Shown piece by piece: positions 17,349 to 26,984 of a DNA stretch of 64,000 bases. Origin of the DNA: Maribellus maritimus (GTDB lineage Bacteria; Bacteroidota; Bacteroidia; Bacteroidales; Prolixibacteraceae). The position numbers were made by a program, and so were the translations under genes. The stretch lies in contig NZ_JAIKLE010000019.1 in the NCBI RefSeq assembly GCF_022267315.1, forward strand, positions 1 to 64,000. The letters run 5' to 3'. Positions within the stretch are counted from its first letter, which is position 1; every line of letters starts with the position of its first letter. The notes below the pieces were generated by a model. It searched no databases. It was not told the DNA's origin and saw only the letters and a list, made by a program, of their open reading frames with translations.

Positions 17349-19250
17349 ATGAGATACATAGCCATATTATTTATATTTATTTTTACATTACAGGACGCGT
17401 TCGGCCAACAACTTCAGCAAAAGGAAAAAACCGATGCTCAACTTGCCATTACATATTATAATTCGAGAGATTATGAAAAGGCAATTCCTCTATTACTTTC
17501 GGTATATAAAAAGTCTTCGAATAATTATTATTTCAGACTTTACATTAATAGTCTGCTTCAACTCGATCGGTTTGCCGAAGCAGAGGAGAGTCTTACCAGC
17601 GAGATAAAAAAGAGCAAAAATCCCAGTCCTGAACTTGTTGTCTTCCTGGGTTATGTTCTCGATGAGCAGGGGAGGTCTGAGGAAGCAACTATTAAATACC
17701 AGGATGCTATTCGGTCAATTCCTCCAAATAAAGGAAGTTATTTGGTTACAGCAAACACCTTTTTGCAGTGGGGAAAATATGATTATACAGTTGAAACCTA
17801 TTTAAAAGGGCGACAGGAAATTCAGGGGGAACAGTTTAATTACGAACTGGCAAGAGCCTATCTCTACCAGCGGAATTACGACAATATGCTCGAAGAATAC
17901 CTCAATCTTTTACGTCAGGATGAAAAACAGCTGGCAAGAGTTCAAAGCAGCCTTTCTTCGGCAATGCGGCTCGATATTGATGACGGTTTGCGAAACCAGT
18001 TTCGGGGTCAGGTTTTGAAAAGAATTCAGGCAGATCCCAATGTTATAGGTTATAACCGTCTGCTGATTTGGTTTTTTCTTCAGGAAAAAAAATTTTCAAG
18101 CGCTTTACGACAATCAATAGCATTGGATAAAAGAACAGGAAAAGAAGATCCGCAAATTGCACAGTTGGGGCAATTGGCCCTAAATAACAAAAGTTACGGC
18201 GACGCTCAAAAAGCATATGAATATCTGCTCGCAAAAGGGAAGGAAAATCCTTATTATAACCGGGCATTTTCGCAACAGGTTCACGTAAATTATCTTCAAT
18301 TTATAAACGGTTCAAAAGAAGATATTGAAAAAGGAAAAGAAATTGCCAGTCAATATAATAGTGTGCTGAATTATTTGGGTTACGACGTAGCATCGTTAAA
18401 TATGATTCAGGAGTATGCCCATCTTTTGGCTTTTTATTTGAATGACTCAGAAAAAGCAATTGGTGTTTTGCAAAAAGGTTTGGAAATACCCAAATTAAAA
18501 CCGGAACAATCAGGATTGTTAAAAACTGAAATGGCGGATATTTATGTGTATTCCGGCGATCAGTGGGAAGCAACACTGGTTTACTCTCAGGTTATTGACG
18601 CAAACAAAATGAATACTTTGGGTGATGAAGTGAAATTAAAGAAAGCAAAATTGGCCTATTACATGGGGAATTTTAGCTGGGCCAAAGCGCAGTTGGATGT
18701 GTTAAAGGCCAGTACATCGAAATTAACTGCAAACGATGCCCTTGACCTTTCGTTGTTAATTGGCAATAATTTGAATATGGACACTACTGCTGTTCCGCTA
18801 ACCATGTTTGCAAAAGCAGATTTGCTTTTTTTTCAAAACAAGCCTGAAGATGCAATGGCTGTTTTGAATGGCTTACAGGAAGTTTATCCCTACAATTCTT
18901 TGGTCGACGACATTTTATTCCGGAAAGCAAAAATTGAAATAGAAAGACAGGAGTATGAGAAAGCTGCCGCTTACCTCGAACAGATAGTAACAGATTTTAG
19001 CTATGATATTCTGGCCGATGATGCTCTTTTTGAGCTTGCAGGACTGTTTAATTACCATTTGGGAGAAAAAGAAAAAGCCCGCGATTTCTATAAAAAAATG
19101 TTGTTTGATTATCCCGGAAGTGTGTTTGTTGATGAATCGAGAACAATTTACAGAGAGTTACGGGAAATATATCCGGATGAAGAAATAGATCAAAAACCCA
19201 CGGAAGAAGATTTATTTATGCAACCAGTCAATCCGAATGAAATCAACTGA
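17349..19250 (+). CDS. Secreted tetratricopeptide-repeat protein
   Basis: A 633-residue protein with a signal peptide (MRYIAILFIFIFTLQDAFG, then Q), so probably periplasmic or outer-membrane associated. The body is helical and carries TPR-like units such as AITYYNSRDYEKAIPLL, AEESLTSEI, EEATIKYQDAI and EKAAAYLEQIV, scattered from about residue 30 to 610. The C-terminal part has the look of an outer-membrane assembly lipoprotein TPR (ELAGLFNYHLGEKEKARDFY). It overlaps the EamA transporter by 14 nt and heads a plus-strand operon that reaches ruvC. No enzymatic motif was seen; a scaffold role is the only inference. Confidence 0.8.
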   Translation: MRYIAILFIFIFTLQDAFGQQLQQKEKTDAQLAITYYNSRDYEKAIPLLLSVYKKSSNNYYFRLYINSLLQLDRFAEAEESLTSEIKKSKNPSPELVVFLGYVLDEQGRSEEATIKYQDAIRSIPPNKGSYLVTANTFLQWGKYDYTVETYLKGRQEIQGEQFNYELARAYLYQRNYDNMLEEYLNLLRQDEKQLARVQSSLSSAMRLDIDDGLRNQFRGQVLKRIQADPNVIGYNRLLIWFFLQEKKFSSALRQSIALDKRTGKEDPQIAQLGQLALNNKSYGDAQKAYEYLLAKGKENPYYNRAFSQQVHVNYLQFINGSKEDIEKGKEIASQYNSVLNYLGYDVASLNMIQEYAHLLAFYLNDSEKAIGVLQKGLEIPKLKPEQSGLLKTEMADIYVYSGDQWEATLVYSQVIDANKMNTLGDEVKLKKAKLAYYMGNFSWAKAQLDVLKASTSKLTANDALDLSLLIGNNLNMDTTAVPLTMFAKADLLFFQNKPEDAMAVLNGLQEVYPYNSLVDDILFRKAKIEIERQEYEKAAAYLEQIVTDFSYDILADDALFELAGLFNYHLGEKEKARDFYKKMLFDYPGSVFVDESRTIYRELREIYPDEEIDQKPTEEDLFMQPVNPNEIN

Positions 19251-20130
19251 GAAAGCCTATTTATTTGCCGGCTTGTCCGTATTTTTTTGGTCAACGGTTG
19301 CCACATCTTTTAAACTGGCCTTACGCGGATACGATTTTATCCAGCTTATTTTTTATATCTCGGCAGTGTCTGTATTGTTTCTTTTCGTTTTTATTGTCGT
19401 TCAGGGGAAATTTAATCTCATTTTTAAACAATCACCGAAGAAGTGGTTAACGTCCATGGGTATGGGTGCATTAAATCCATTGATTTATTATTTGGTTTTA
19501 TTTAAAGCTTATTCCCTTTTGCCGGCACAAATTGCGCAACCCATAAATATGGTTTGGCCCATTGTTTTGGCGCTGCTTTCGGTTCCCTTTTTAAAACAGA
19601 AAATTGGGTGGGTAAGTTTTGCCGCACTTTTTATAAGTTTTACCGGAGTAGTTTTTATTTCATCGCAGGGCGGTATTGAAGGATTCAAACAGGTTAATGT
19701 TACGGGTGTAATTCTGGCTCTGATTACTTCTGTGCTTTGGGCTATCTACTGGATCTTAAATGTTCGCGATAAACGCGATGAAGTGGTCAAGCTTTTTTTA
19801 AACTATTTTTTCGGTTTATTGTATCTTACCGTTGCCGTGGTACTTTTCTCTGATTTTGAGATGGAACTCAACCCAAGTTTTTGGGCGGCAGTTTACTCCG
19901 GAATTTTTGAAGTAGGAATCACCTATGTGTTGTGGTTAAAGGCTATGAACCTTACCACCAGCAATGCAAAAATTGGAAACCTGGTTTTTCTGGCACCCTT
20001 CATTTCACTTATTTTTATTCACTTTATTTTGAAGGAAACCATTTACATCACTACTTTTATTGGCTTGGTTTTTATTGTTGCGGGCATTTTTGTGCAGCAA
20101 CTCGACAAAACAAATCAAAAATTTTCATGA
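19237..20130 (+). CDS. EamA/DMT-family permease
   Basis: A 297-residue inner-membrane protein with about ten hydrophobic segments in two five-helix halves, the drug/metabolite transporter architecture. Typical features are SVFFWSTVATSFKLAL at the start of half one, PLIYYLVLFKAYSLLPAQIAQP, and SVLWAIYWILN and NLVFLAPFISLIF in half two. Members export amino acids or other small metabolites; the substrate cannot be told. It is translationally coupled on both sides: a 14-nt overlap with the TPR gene, and its TGA overlaps the ruvC ATG (ATGA). Confidence 0.85.
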   Translation: MKSTEKAYLFAGLSVFFWSTVATSFKLALRGYDFIQLIFYISAVSVLFLFVFIVVQGKFNLIFKQSPKKWLTSMGMGALNPLIYYLVLFKAYSLLPAQIAQPINMVWPIVLALLSVPFLKQKIGWVSFAALFISFTGVVFISSQGGIEGFKQVNVTGVILALITSVLWAIYWILNVRDKRDEVVKLFLNYFFGLLYLTVAVVLFSDFEMELNPSFWAAVYSGIFEVGITYVLWLKAMNLTTSNAKIGNLVFLAPFISLIFIHFILKETIYITTFIGLVFIVAGIFVQQLDKTNQKFS

Positions 20131-20681
20131 TTTCAGAACCGATAAAAATATTAGGAATAGACCCCGGAACCAATATCACCGGTTATGGTTTGGTTGAAAT
20201 ACGCAACAAAAAACCGGAGATTCTGGACATGGGAAAAATAACACCAAAAAAAGGGATGGTTCACTATGAGCGGATAAAGGTGTTACATGAAGAAGCGTTA
20301 AAACTGATGGTAGCGCTAAAGCCGGATGTGATGGCCATTGAAGCGCCTTTTTACGGGAAAGACATTCAGGCAATGCTAAAACTGGGGCGTGCGCAGGGAG
20401 TAATTATGGTTGCTGCACTGATGCACAATATTCCGATTCATGAATACGCGCCGTTGCTGGTAAAACAATCCATTACCGGAATGGGACGCGCATCCAAAGA
20501 GCAGGTGGCCTATTTTCTGCAAAAGGTGTATCATTTAAAAGAACTGCCCGACAAAATGGACATTACAGATGCCATTGCTGTTGCCATTTGTCATTTTATT
20601 CAATTGGACAGGCCACAGCAAAAAAAAGAATATAAAAATTGGAACGATTTTATTAAAAAAAATCCGGGTAGGGTGAAATAG
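20127..20681 (+). CDS. ruvC: Holliday junction resolvase RuvC
   Basis: A 184-residue RNase-H-fold endonuclease that cuts Holliday junctions together with RuvAB. The start is placed at the ATG at 20127, inside an ATGA overlap with the upstream stop; a longer in-frame extension exists upstream but lies within the EamA gene. The protein begins MISEPIKILGIDPGTNITGYG with catalytic D12. The second acidic residue is in MAIEAPFYGKD, and the C-terminal acidic pair is in DKMDITDAIAVAICH. Length is normal for the family. Confidence 0.95.
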   Translation: MISEPIKILGIDPGTNITGYGLVEIRNKKPEILDMGKITPKKGMVHYERIKVLHEEALKLMVALKPDVMAIEAPFYGKDIQAMLKLGRAQGVIMVAALMHNIPIHEYAPLLVKQSITGMGRASKEQVAYFLQKVYHLKELPDKMDITDAIAVAICHFIQLDRPQQKKEYKNWNDFIKKNPGRVK

Positions 20682-20701
20682 AAAAATTAGTAAGAGGGCA
20701 C

Positions 20702-20962
20702 ATGAAAAAAATTGCAGAGTTTGTAGAGATCCTTTTAATTTCTTTTGTGATGTTTTTATTTATTCCTGAAATCTTTGGATGGATTTTTCGAGGAACTTTT
20801 AATATTACGTCGCAGGATTTAAAAAATTCTGCCTTTTTGGCTTTGGCGGTTCCTGTATTTTTATATTTCTCCAAAAAAATAAGGAATAGCGTTGCTTTTA
20901 TATTGTATATAATCTTTGTGGTTTTAATTTTGTTTGAAGCGGTACATCTAATCAGGTGGTAA
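20702..20962 (+). CDS. Small three-helix membrane protein, unknown function
   Basis: 86 residues with about three hydrophobic segments (ILLISFVMFLFIPEIFGWIF, SAFLALAVPVFLYF, VAFILYIIFVVLILFEAV). It begins 20 nt after ruvC and is probably the last gene of that operon. No family recognised. The ATG is preceded by an AG-rich stretch (AGTAAGAGGGCAC). Confidence 0.6.
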   Translation: MKKIAEFVEILLISFVMFLFIPEIFGWIFRGTFNITSQDLKNSAFLALAVPVFLYFSKKIRNSVAFILYIIFVVLILFEAVHLIRW

Positions 20963-21050
20963 AAATAAGATTTAGAAATACTAAAAAGTCTCCAAATCAA
21001 TAATCTGATGAAAAAAGCCAGTTAATAATTTCGTAAACAGATTTTTATAC

Positions 21051-21058
21051 TATCTTTG
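21051..21058 (+). promoter_or_regulatory. -7 box of rpsP
   Basis: TATCTTTG fits TAnnTTTG, 32 nt before the rpsP start. A weak -33 (ATTTCG, 21028-21033) lies 17 nt upstream. Confidence 0.5.
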
Positions 21059-21090
21059 CGCCACATTTTCAAAAAAATAATTTTAGAATT

Positions 21091-21669
21091 ATGCCAGTAA
21101 AAATGAGATTAGCGCGGCACGGCCGCAAACGTTATGCTTACTACCACATTGTGGTAGCAGATAGCAGGGCGCCACGAGATGGCAGGTATATTGAAAGGAT
21201 TGGCTCTTATAATCCCAACACTAATCCTGCTACGATAGATCTCGATTTTGACAAAGCTTACGACTGGCTTGTAAAAGGCGCACAACCTACCGACACCGTA
21301 CGTGGAATTTTATCGTACAAAGGTGTACTCTACAAAAAACACCTGATGGGTGGAGTTAAAAAAGGAGCTTTTGATGAAGCGGAAGCTGAGAAACGTATGG
21401 AAAAATGGATGGCTGAAAAAGAAGCAAAAATTCAGGCTAAAGTCGACCGGTTGGCCGGCGATGCCGATGCAGCTGCCCAAAAACAACTCGAAGCTGAAAC
21501 TAAAATCAAAGAAGAAAGAGCAGCTGCCATTGCTGCCAGAAATGCTGAATTAGCTGCTGAAACAGAGGCTGAAGTTGCCGAAGAAGAAGCAGAAGCTGCG
21601 AAAGAAGCTGCCGATGAGGCTGCTGAAACGGAAGCAACAGCTACAGATGAAGAAGCTCCAAAAGAATAG
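21091..21669 (+). CDS. rpsP: 30S ribosomal protein S16 with a long Ala/Glu tail
   Basis: Residues 1-90 are canonical S16 ([36 protein letters not shown]), needed for assembly of the small-subunit body. From about residue 95 to 192 there is an extra region very rich in Ala, Glu and Lys that should form a charged helix or coiled coil; standard S16 is about 80-90 residues, so the protein is roughly doubled. The tail is in frame and ends just before a strong terminator. Its function is unknown. rimM, whose product acts on the same subunit, follows in its own transcript. Confidence 0.95.
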   Translation: MPVKMRLARHGRKRYAYYHIVVADSRAPRDGRYIERIGSYNPNTNPATIDLDFDKAYDWLVKGAQPTDTVRGILSYKGVLYKKHLMGGVKKGAFDEAEAEKRMEKWMAEKEAKIQAKVDRLAGDADAAAQKQLEAETKIKEERAAAIAARNAELAAETEAEVAEEEAEAAKEAADEAAETEATATDEEAPKE

Positions 21670-21706
21670 GGTGCTGAATCTGAAAAAGACAACATCTGAA
21701 CATAGA

Positions 21707-21738
21707 AAACCACCGGTCGGAAGACCGGTGGTTTTTTT
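21707..21738 (+). terminator. Terminator of rpsP
   Basis: Perfect 12-bp stem AAACCACCGGTC - GGAA - GACCGGTGGTTT followed by T residues, 37 nt past the stop. Confidence 0.95.
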
Positions 21739-21840
21739 TGCTTCAGGTCTCCGTCATCCTGAACATAGGGCAGCATGTTATAATTAGACATTGAGTAATC
21801 AGAAAGATGAGTCGATAAATATTTTCCCTATTTTTACTGC

Positions 21841-22371
21841 ATGGAAACAATACCAAAGGCAGATTGTACACAAATTGGTTTTTTTCGGAAAACACACGGT
21901 GTTCACGGAGAATTAGTTTTGGATTACGAACCTGAATATGAAACTTCGTTGGAAGAAGCCGAGCATTTTTTTGTTGAACAGGAAGGGCTTTTGGTACCCT
22001 TTTTTATTGCTGAAAATGGTTTTCGTTTTCGATCTTCAAAGTCGGCCATTATAAAATTCGATTGGGTGGATACCGAAAATTATGCCCGTCGGCTGGTTGG
22101 AGGTTCGGTCTGGCTTTTTAATCATGAGATTGTTTTGGAAGAGGCTGAAATGACAATCTCAATGTTTGTTGATTTTATTCTGAAAGATGAAAAAATAGGA
22201 AGAATAGGAAAAATCACAAGCGTCGAGGATTTCTCAGGAAACATGGTCTTGAATGTTGATTATAACGGGAGCGAGGTTTTGGTACCTTTTAATGAAGATT
22301 TTCTGGTTTCGGTTGATGAGGAGCAAAAAGTGCTGGTATTAAAGCTTCCCGACGGACTGATTGATATTTAA
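21841..22371 (+). CDS. rimM: Ribosome maturation factor RimM
   Basis: A 176-residue protein that binds S19 and helps mature the 3' domain of 16S rRNA. The N-terminal beta-barrel opens with IGFFRKTHGVHGELVL (residues 12-27), the RimM signature. The PRC-barrel domain follows (KIGRIGKITSVEDFSGNMVLNVDY, LVPFNEDFLV). The usual rpsP-rimM order is kept, but a terminator separates them and the trmD-rplS pair is absent here. Its 3' end overlaps the convergent thioesterase gene by 33 nt. Confidence 0.93.
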   Translation: METIPKADCTQIGFFRKTHGVHGELVLDYEPEYETSLEEAEHFFVEQEGLLVPFFIAENGFRFRSSKSAIIKFDWVDTENYARRLVGGSVWLFNHEIVLEEAEMTISMFVDFILKDEKIGRIGKITSVEDFSGNMVLNVDYNGSEVLVPFNEDFLVSVDEEQKVLVLKLPDGLIDI

Positions 22372-22779
22372 ATCCGGCTCATAATCAATAAGCTTTTCTC
22401 TCCATTTCTGCGGAATAAATTCCGAAATTCTTTTTTTCATATCAAAACAAACCATGGTTGTTTTCCCAATTGCAACCGGCTCAGTTTGCCCGTTTTTGAA
22501 AACCTGTTGTGTCATTGTCAGGCTTTTTTCGCCAAGTGAACTCACGTGGGAAACCACCTCTATTTTATCTTCAAGAAAGGTAGACTGTAAATAATCTGTT
22601 TTTACCGAAGCAATAATCAAACCTTTGTGTGTCCAGCTAATTAAATTACCCAGAACTTCCTCAAAATATTTAATGCGGGCCAAATCGAAAAATTCCTGGT
22701 ATTTAGCATTGTACACGTGTCCCATTAAATCAATATCGTTAAACCTGATTTGAACCGGTATAATATGTTCGTTTTTCAT
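22339..22779 (-). CDS. YbgC/4HBT-like hotdog acyl-CoA thioesterase
   Basis: A 146-residue single hotdog-fold protein. The family motif IRFNDIDLMGHVYNAKYQEF (R12, D17, H21, Y27) carries the catalytic aspartate. It would hydrolyse acyl-CoA or acyl-ACP thioesters in the cytosol; the chain specificity is not readable. It converges on rimM with a 33-nt overlap and is divergent from the GIN-domain gene across a gap with a perfect 10-bp inverted repeat. Confidence 0.85.
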   Translation of the reverse strand: MKNEHIIPVQIRFNDIDLMGHVYNAKYQEFFDLARIKYFEEVLGNLISWTHKGLIIASVKTDYLQSTFLEDKIEVVSHVSSLGEKSLTMTQQVFKNGQTEPVAIGKTTMVCFDMKKRISEFIPQKWREKLIDYEPDLNINQSVGKL

Positions 22780-22800
22780 GTTTCTTTTATTTCAGCGTCA

Positions 22801-22835
22801 AAAGTTGCACTTTTTTTTGTTCAATGTGCAACTTT
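22801..22835. promoter_or_regulatory. Perfect 10-bp inverted repeat between divergent genes
   Basis: AAAGTTGCAC at 22801-22810 and GTGCAACTTT at 22826-22835 with a 15-nt spacer, between the thioesterase start (22779) and the GIN-domain start (22891). There is no T run suggesting a terminator for either gene. It could be an operator shared by two divergent promoters. Confidence 0.35.
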
Positions 22836-22890
22836 AGTGTTATTTGCACGTCATTACAAGGTATTGATAATATTCAAAAACAAAATAAAC

Positions 22891-23598
22891 ATGAAAACAA
22901 AAATCTTTATCCTCACTTTTCTTTTTGTAACTGCTTTGTTTATCAATCCCTTATTTGCTGAAGACGAAGAGCGTGAAGTGTCTTCTTTTTCAGAAATTTC
23001 ATTGCGTGTTCCCGGTAAATTGTATCTGGAACAAGGGAAAACACAAAGTGTTGAAATTGTTGCCAAGTCATCAACAATGGAAGAAATTGTTACAGAAGTT
23101 AATGGAAGAAGACTTACCATCCGGTTTAAAAACAAAAATTATTTCTTCAAATCATTTAATCCTGGTAAAATAGAAATTTATATAACTGTTCCCGAGATTG
23201 ACGCGCTTGCAGTATCCGGTTCGGGAGATATTATTGCTGAAGATGAAATTAAAACACGTATTCTGGATTTGGCCGTTAGCGGTAGCGGTGATATAAATTT
23301 GGCTGAATTGGATACAGAAAGAGTAAAAGCTTCTATTTCCGGTTCAGGTGATATTGTTATCGGGAGTGGGGGAGTTGCTGACGATTTATCAGTTTCAATT
23401 TCCGGCTCCGGCGATGTAAAAGCCGAAGACTTTGAAGCCGAAGATGTTGTTGTTCGAATAGCCGGTTCAGGAAATTGTTCGGTCACTTCCAATGGCTCTT
23501 TAAAAGCAAGAGTTGCCGGTTCCGGGAGTGTATATTATCACGGCAGTCCAAGTATCGATTCATCTGTTGCCGGTTCCGGTAGAGTGAAAAAGATGTAA
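22891..23598 (+). CDS. Secreted GIN-domain (DUF2807) protein
   Basis: A 235-residue exported protein. The start is set at 22891, where a signal peptide begins (MKTKIFILTFLFVTALFINPLFA); an in-frame ATG at 22750 lies inside the divergent thioesterase gene. The rest is the head-GIN domain (DUF2807), built of beta-strand repeats with GSGDI/GSGDV/GSGNC/GSGSV/GSGRV at roughly 20-residue intervals, as in adhesin-like beta-solenoids. It is probably a cell-envelope protein. The ligand is unknown. A terminator follows 23 nt past the stop. Confidence 0.85.
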   Translation: MKTKIFILTFLFVTALFINPLFAEDEEREVSSFSEISLRVPGKLYLEQGKTQSVEIVAKSSTMEEIVTEVNGRRLTIRFKNKNYFFKSFNPGKIEIYITVPEIDALAVSGSGDIIAEDEIKTRILDLAVSGSGDINLAELDTERVKASISGSGDIVIGSGGVADDLSVSISGSGDVKAEDFEAEDVVVRIAGSGNCSVTSNGSLKARVAGSGSVYYHGSPSIDSSVAGSGRVKKM

Positions 23599-23620
23599 AT
23601 AAACAGTCTAAAATAAAGTG

Positions 23621-23651
23621 AACCACTGCAACCACTGTAGTGGTTTTTTTT
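23621..23651 (+). terminator. Terminator of the GIN-domain gene
   Basis: AACCACT ... AGTGGTT followed by TTTTTT. AACCACTG occurs twice in the element, so the hairpin can pair in two registers. The remaining gap 23652-23942 holds nothing I can name. Confidence 0.7.
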
Positions 23652-23942
23652 GTGCTGAATCTCCAGCTTGAGTTAGTATATTACCCATTGTTTTTTTAGG
23701 GTGTGATTTAATTTTTTTGTAAATTTTACAAATGCTCTCCCGTTTTTCTCCCCGTTGGATTTTAATCTATCTATTTTTTAGTAGTTTTAGTGTCGAATTC
23801 ATGATTTTAAGAAGGGGGACATTTCATGAGTTTAAAAAGAGACTATCAACTAAAATTAAGGCATAGCATTTATCTGTTGTAGTTTGCAATATTTTTTTAT
23901 AACCCTGTTGCTTCGATCTTACAATAGTTACTTAAATAAATT

Positions 23943-26900
23943 ATGAAAAAACTGTACTGTTTAATTGTAACGATTGCATTTTTTACATTTACGCATGCAC
24001 AAAATTTATCTCCGGTTTTAGGAGTTGGCGATGAGCGCCCGGAAGTGTATGCTTTTATAAATGCAACCGTAGTAGTCGATTACCAAACTGAAATAGAAGA
24101 TGCAGCTATGGTAATTAAAAAAGGTAAAATCACCGGAGTAGGTAAAAACATTGTTATACCGGATAATGCGGTGGTTTTTGATTTGGAAGGAAAATATATT
24201 TATCCTTCGTTTGTCGATCTCTTTACTGAATATGGGATTGAAAAAAAGAGTTTAGGGACATCTGCTTCGCGGTCTTATTTCTCAAGGCAGCAGGTATTCG
24301 ATTCAAAAATTGACGGGCCTTTTTACTGGAATGATGCCATTAAACCTTATCAGAGTGCAATTGAAGAATTTCACGTAAATTCCAAGGATGCGGAAGATTT
24401 CAGAAAAGCGGGTTTTGGGGCTGTTGTTACTCAGAAGAATGACGGTATTATGAGGGGAATTTCGGCTTTGGTTGCTTTAACCGACGAAGACGAAGAACAA
24501 GTGGTTTTAAGCGGGAAAGTTGCTTGTGGTTATTCATTTGATAAAGGAAACTCACAGATGAATTATCCGGGTTCGCTAATGGGAGCTTTTGCTTTAATTC
24601 GCCAAACTTTCTACGACGCCGAATGGTACGATTCAGATAGTGATAAAAACGTTTTCGACGCTTCTTTGGAAGCAGTAACTGAAAACAAAAGTTTACCTTC
24701 TGTTTTCCAGGTGAGAGATAAAATTAACTTGCTGGATGTAGCCAGATTAAGCGATGAATTCAATATTCCTTTTGTAATGAAAGGGAATGGCGATGAATAC
24801 CAGTTGCTTGACGAAATTGTTTCAACTGGTGCACCGCTGATTTTGCCTTTGAATTTTCCTGAAGCACCTGATGTTGATGATCCTTATAAAGCAATTTTGG
24901 TACCTTTTGAAGACTTAAAACATTGGGAATTGGCACCCTATAATCCAGGCAGGTTGGCGGACAAAGAAGTAGAATTTTCTTTTACAACCGAGGGATTAAA
25001 AGATAAAAAACAGTTTAGAACGAACTTGCTGAAAGCGATTAAGTGTGGCTTGTCAAAAAGAGATGCGCTAAAAGCTTTGACAGAAACACCAGTCAAACTG
25101 ATTGGTTGCGAAAATATGTTGGGTTCGTTGGAAGATGGTAAACTCGCTAATTTTTTGGTTACTTCTTCAGAAATATTTGATCCGGAATGTATTGTTTATG
25201 AAAACTGGGTACAGGGCAGGAAATATGTAATTACCGACAGTAGGTTGCCGGATTTGAAAGGGGAGTACACCTTGGCTTTAAGTAACGACGAGCATTTTGA
25301 CCTTGTAATTGAAGGAAAACCTGGTTCATATTCTTTAAAGGTAAAAACCGAAAAAGATAAAACGGAATCGGGGACAATATCGGTCTCAGAAAATTTGATT
25401 TATCTTTCGTTTCCGAAAGATAAAAAGTGGGTTCGCCTTTCTGGTTGGATGGAAGATAAAGCAATAGAAGGAACAGGAGTTCTTCCCCAAGGAAAAAACG
25501 TTACCTGGGAAATGACTTTGGAAAAGGCAGGAAAAGACAAGGCGAGGAAAAAGAAAGATGAAAAATTAACTGAACCCGGGAAAGTAATATATCCGTTTGT
25601 AGCATATGGAAGCGAGATGAAACCACAGTACAAAGATTTTGTAATTAAAAATGCTACAGTGTGGACTTTGGAAGATGAGGGAATTATTGAGAATGCAGAT
25701 GTCCTGGTAAAAAATGGAAAAATTGCGCAGTTTGGGAAAAATATCAATGCAGGAAATGTTTGGGAAATTGACGGAACAGGGATGCATATCACTCCCGGGA
25801 TAATCGATGAACATTCACATATGGCATTGAGCGGAACCAACGAAGGTTCACACGCAATTACTTCAGAAGTGCGGATGCGAGATGTTTTAAATCCTGAAGA
25901 TGCAACAATTTACCGTCAGTTGGCTGGCGGAGTCACCTGTTCACATTTATTACATGGTTCTGCAAACCCAATTGGCGGCCAATCCGTGTTAATAAAACTT
26001 CGTTGGGGCGGCAATCCTGAAGAAATGTTGGTGAAAAACCAGGTAGGATTCTTAAAACACGCGCTGGGCGAGAACGTAAAACAGTCGAGAATGCCTACCA
26101 GCGAGCGTTTCCCGCTAACCCGTATGGGAGTGGAGCAATCCATTCGCGATGTATATGCCAGAGCAAAAGAATATCAGCAAAAATGGGAAGCCTATGATGC
26201 GCTTTCTGAAGCTGAAAAGCTAAAAACTCCGGCACCAAGAAAAGACCTCCAGCTGGATGCTATTGTTGACGAGTTTAACGAAAAATCGTTTATGGTTTGT
26301 CATACCTATGTTCAGAGCGAAACCAACATGATTATGAGGCTGGCACAGGAATTTGACATAATACCACATACTTTAATTCATAATACAGAGGGATATAAAG
26401 TAGCTGATAAAATGGCGGAAGCCGGGGCTGCGGGTAGTGTTTTTTCTGACTGGTGGAATTATAAGTATGAAGTAATTGATGCCATTGCTTATAACGCAGC
26501 AATACAATCGAATGAAGGTGTTTTGGTTTGTATAAACTCCGACGATGCGGAAATGGGAAGACGCCTGAATCAGGAAGCAGGGAAAATTGTAAAATACGGT
26601 GGGCTTTCTGAAATTGAAGCAATAAAACTGGTTACTTTAAATCCGGCTAAAATCCTTCATCTTGATGACCGAATGGGGAGTATAAAGGTTGGTAAGGATG
26701 CTGATTTGGTGCTTTGGACTGATCATCCGCTTTCGGTTTACGCAATGCCCTCAAAAACATTTGTTGACGGCACAGTATATTACGACAAGGAAAAAGACAA
26801 AGAGATGCACAATTCCATTCAGGAGGAGCGTTCACGGATAATCAATAAAATTCTTGCCGAAGGAGGTGGAAGTAAAAAAGGGCTTGGAGGAAGTCGTTCC

Positions 26901-26969
26901 CCGATGCGTGTAAACGATCAGTTTATATACGACGATGAGGATATCACAGATTATACCATTGATGAATAA
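23943..26969 (+). CDS. Secreted double amidohydrolase-fold protein
   Basis: A 1008-residue exported protein (signal MKKLYCLIVTIAFFTFTHA) with two amidohydrolase-superfamily modules. Module one (about 25-430) has the urease-like N-terminal strands (INATVVVDYQTEIEDAAMVIKKGKI) and the NML-GSLEDGKLANFLV ending, but at the place of the metal-binding HxH it reads PSFVDLFTEYG, so it is probably inactive. Module two (about 565-975) keeps IIDEHSHM with H624 and H626, then VCHTY, LIHNTEG and INSDDAEMG, and ends MGSIKVGKDADLVLW, so it looks catalytic. The reaction may be deacylation or imide/peptide hydrolysis. It is followed 15 nt later by a second amidohydrolase-like gene, and the two form an operon. 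Confidence 0.85.
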   Translation: MKKLYCLIVTIAFFTFTHAQNLSPVLGVGDERPEVYAFINATVVVDYQTEIEDAAMVIKKGKITGVGKNIVIPDNAVVFDLEGKYIYPSFVDLFTEYGIEKKSLGTSASRSYFSRQQVFDSKIDGPFYWNDAIKPYQSAIEEFHVNSKDAEDFRKAGFGAVVTQKNDGIMRGISALVALTDEDEEQVVLSGKVACGYSFDKGNSQMNYPGSLMGAFALIRQTFYDAEWYDSDSDKNVFDASLEAVTENKSLPSVFQVRDKINLLDVARLSDEFNIPFVMKGNGDEYQLLDEIVSTGAPLILPLNFPEAPDVDDPYKAILVPFEDLKHWELAPYNPGRLADKEVEFSFTTEGLKDKKQFRTNLLKAIKCGLSKRDALKALTETPVKLIGCENMLGSLEDGKLANFLVTSSEIFDPECIVYENWVQGRKYVITDSRLPDLKGEYTLALSNDEHFDLVIEGKPGSYSLKVKTEKDKTESGTISVSENLIYLSFPKDKKWVRLSGWMEDKAIEGTGVLPQGKNVTWEMTLEKAGKDKARKKKDEKLTEPGKVIYPFVAYGSEMKPQYKDFVIKNATVWTLEDEGIIENADVLVKNGKIAQFGKNINAGNVWEIDGTGMHITPGIIDEHSHMALSGTNEGSHAITSEVRMRDVLNPEDATIYRQLAGGVTCSHLLHGSANPIGGQSVLIKLRWGGNPEEMLVKNQVGFLKHALGENVKQSRMPTSERFPLTRMGVEQSIRDVYARAKEYQQKWEAYDALSEAEKLKTPAPRKDLQLDAIVDEFNEKSFMVCHTYVQSETNMIMRLAQEFDIIPHTLIHNTEGYKVADKMAEAGAAGSVFSDWWNYKYEVIDAIAYNAAIQSNEGVLVCINSDDAEMGRRLNQEAGKIVKYGGLSEIEAIKLVTLNPAKILHLDDRMGSIKVGKDADLVLWTDHPLSVYAMPSKTFVDGTVYYDKEKDKEMHNSIQEERSRIINKILAEGGGSKKGLGGSRSPMRVNDQFIYDDEDITDYTIDE

Positions 26970-26984
26970 CCAAAAAAGCAAAAA

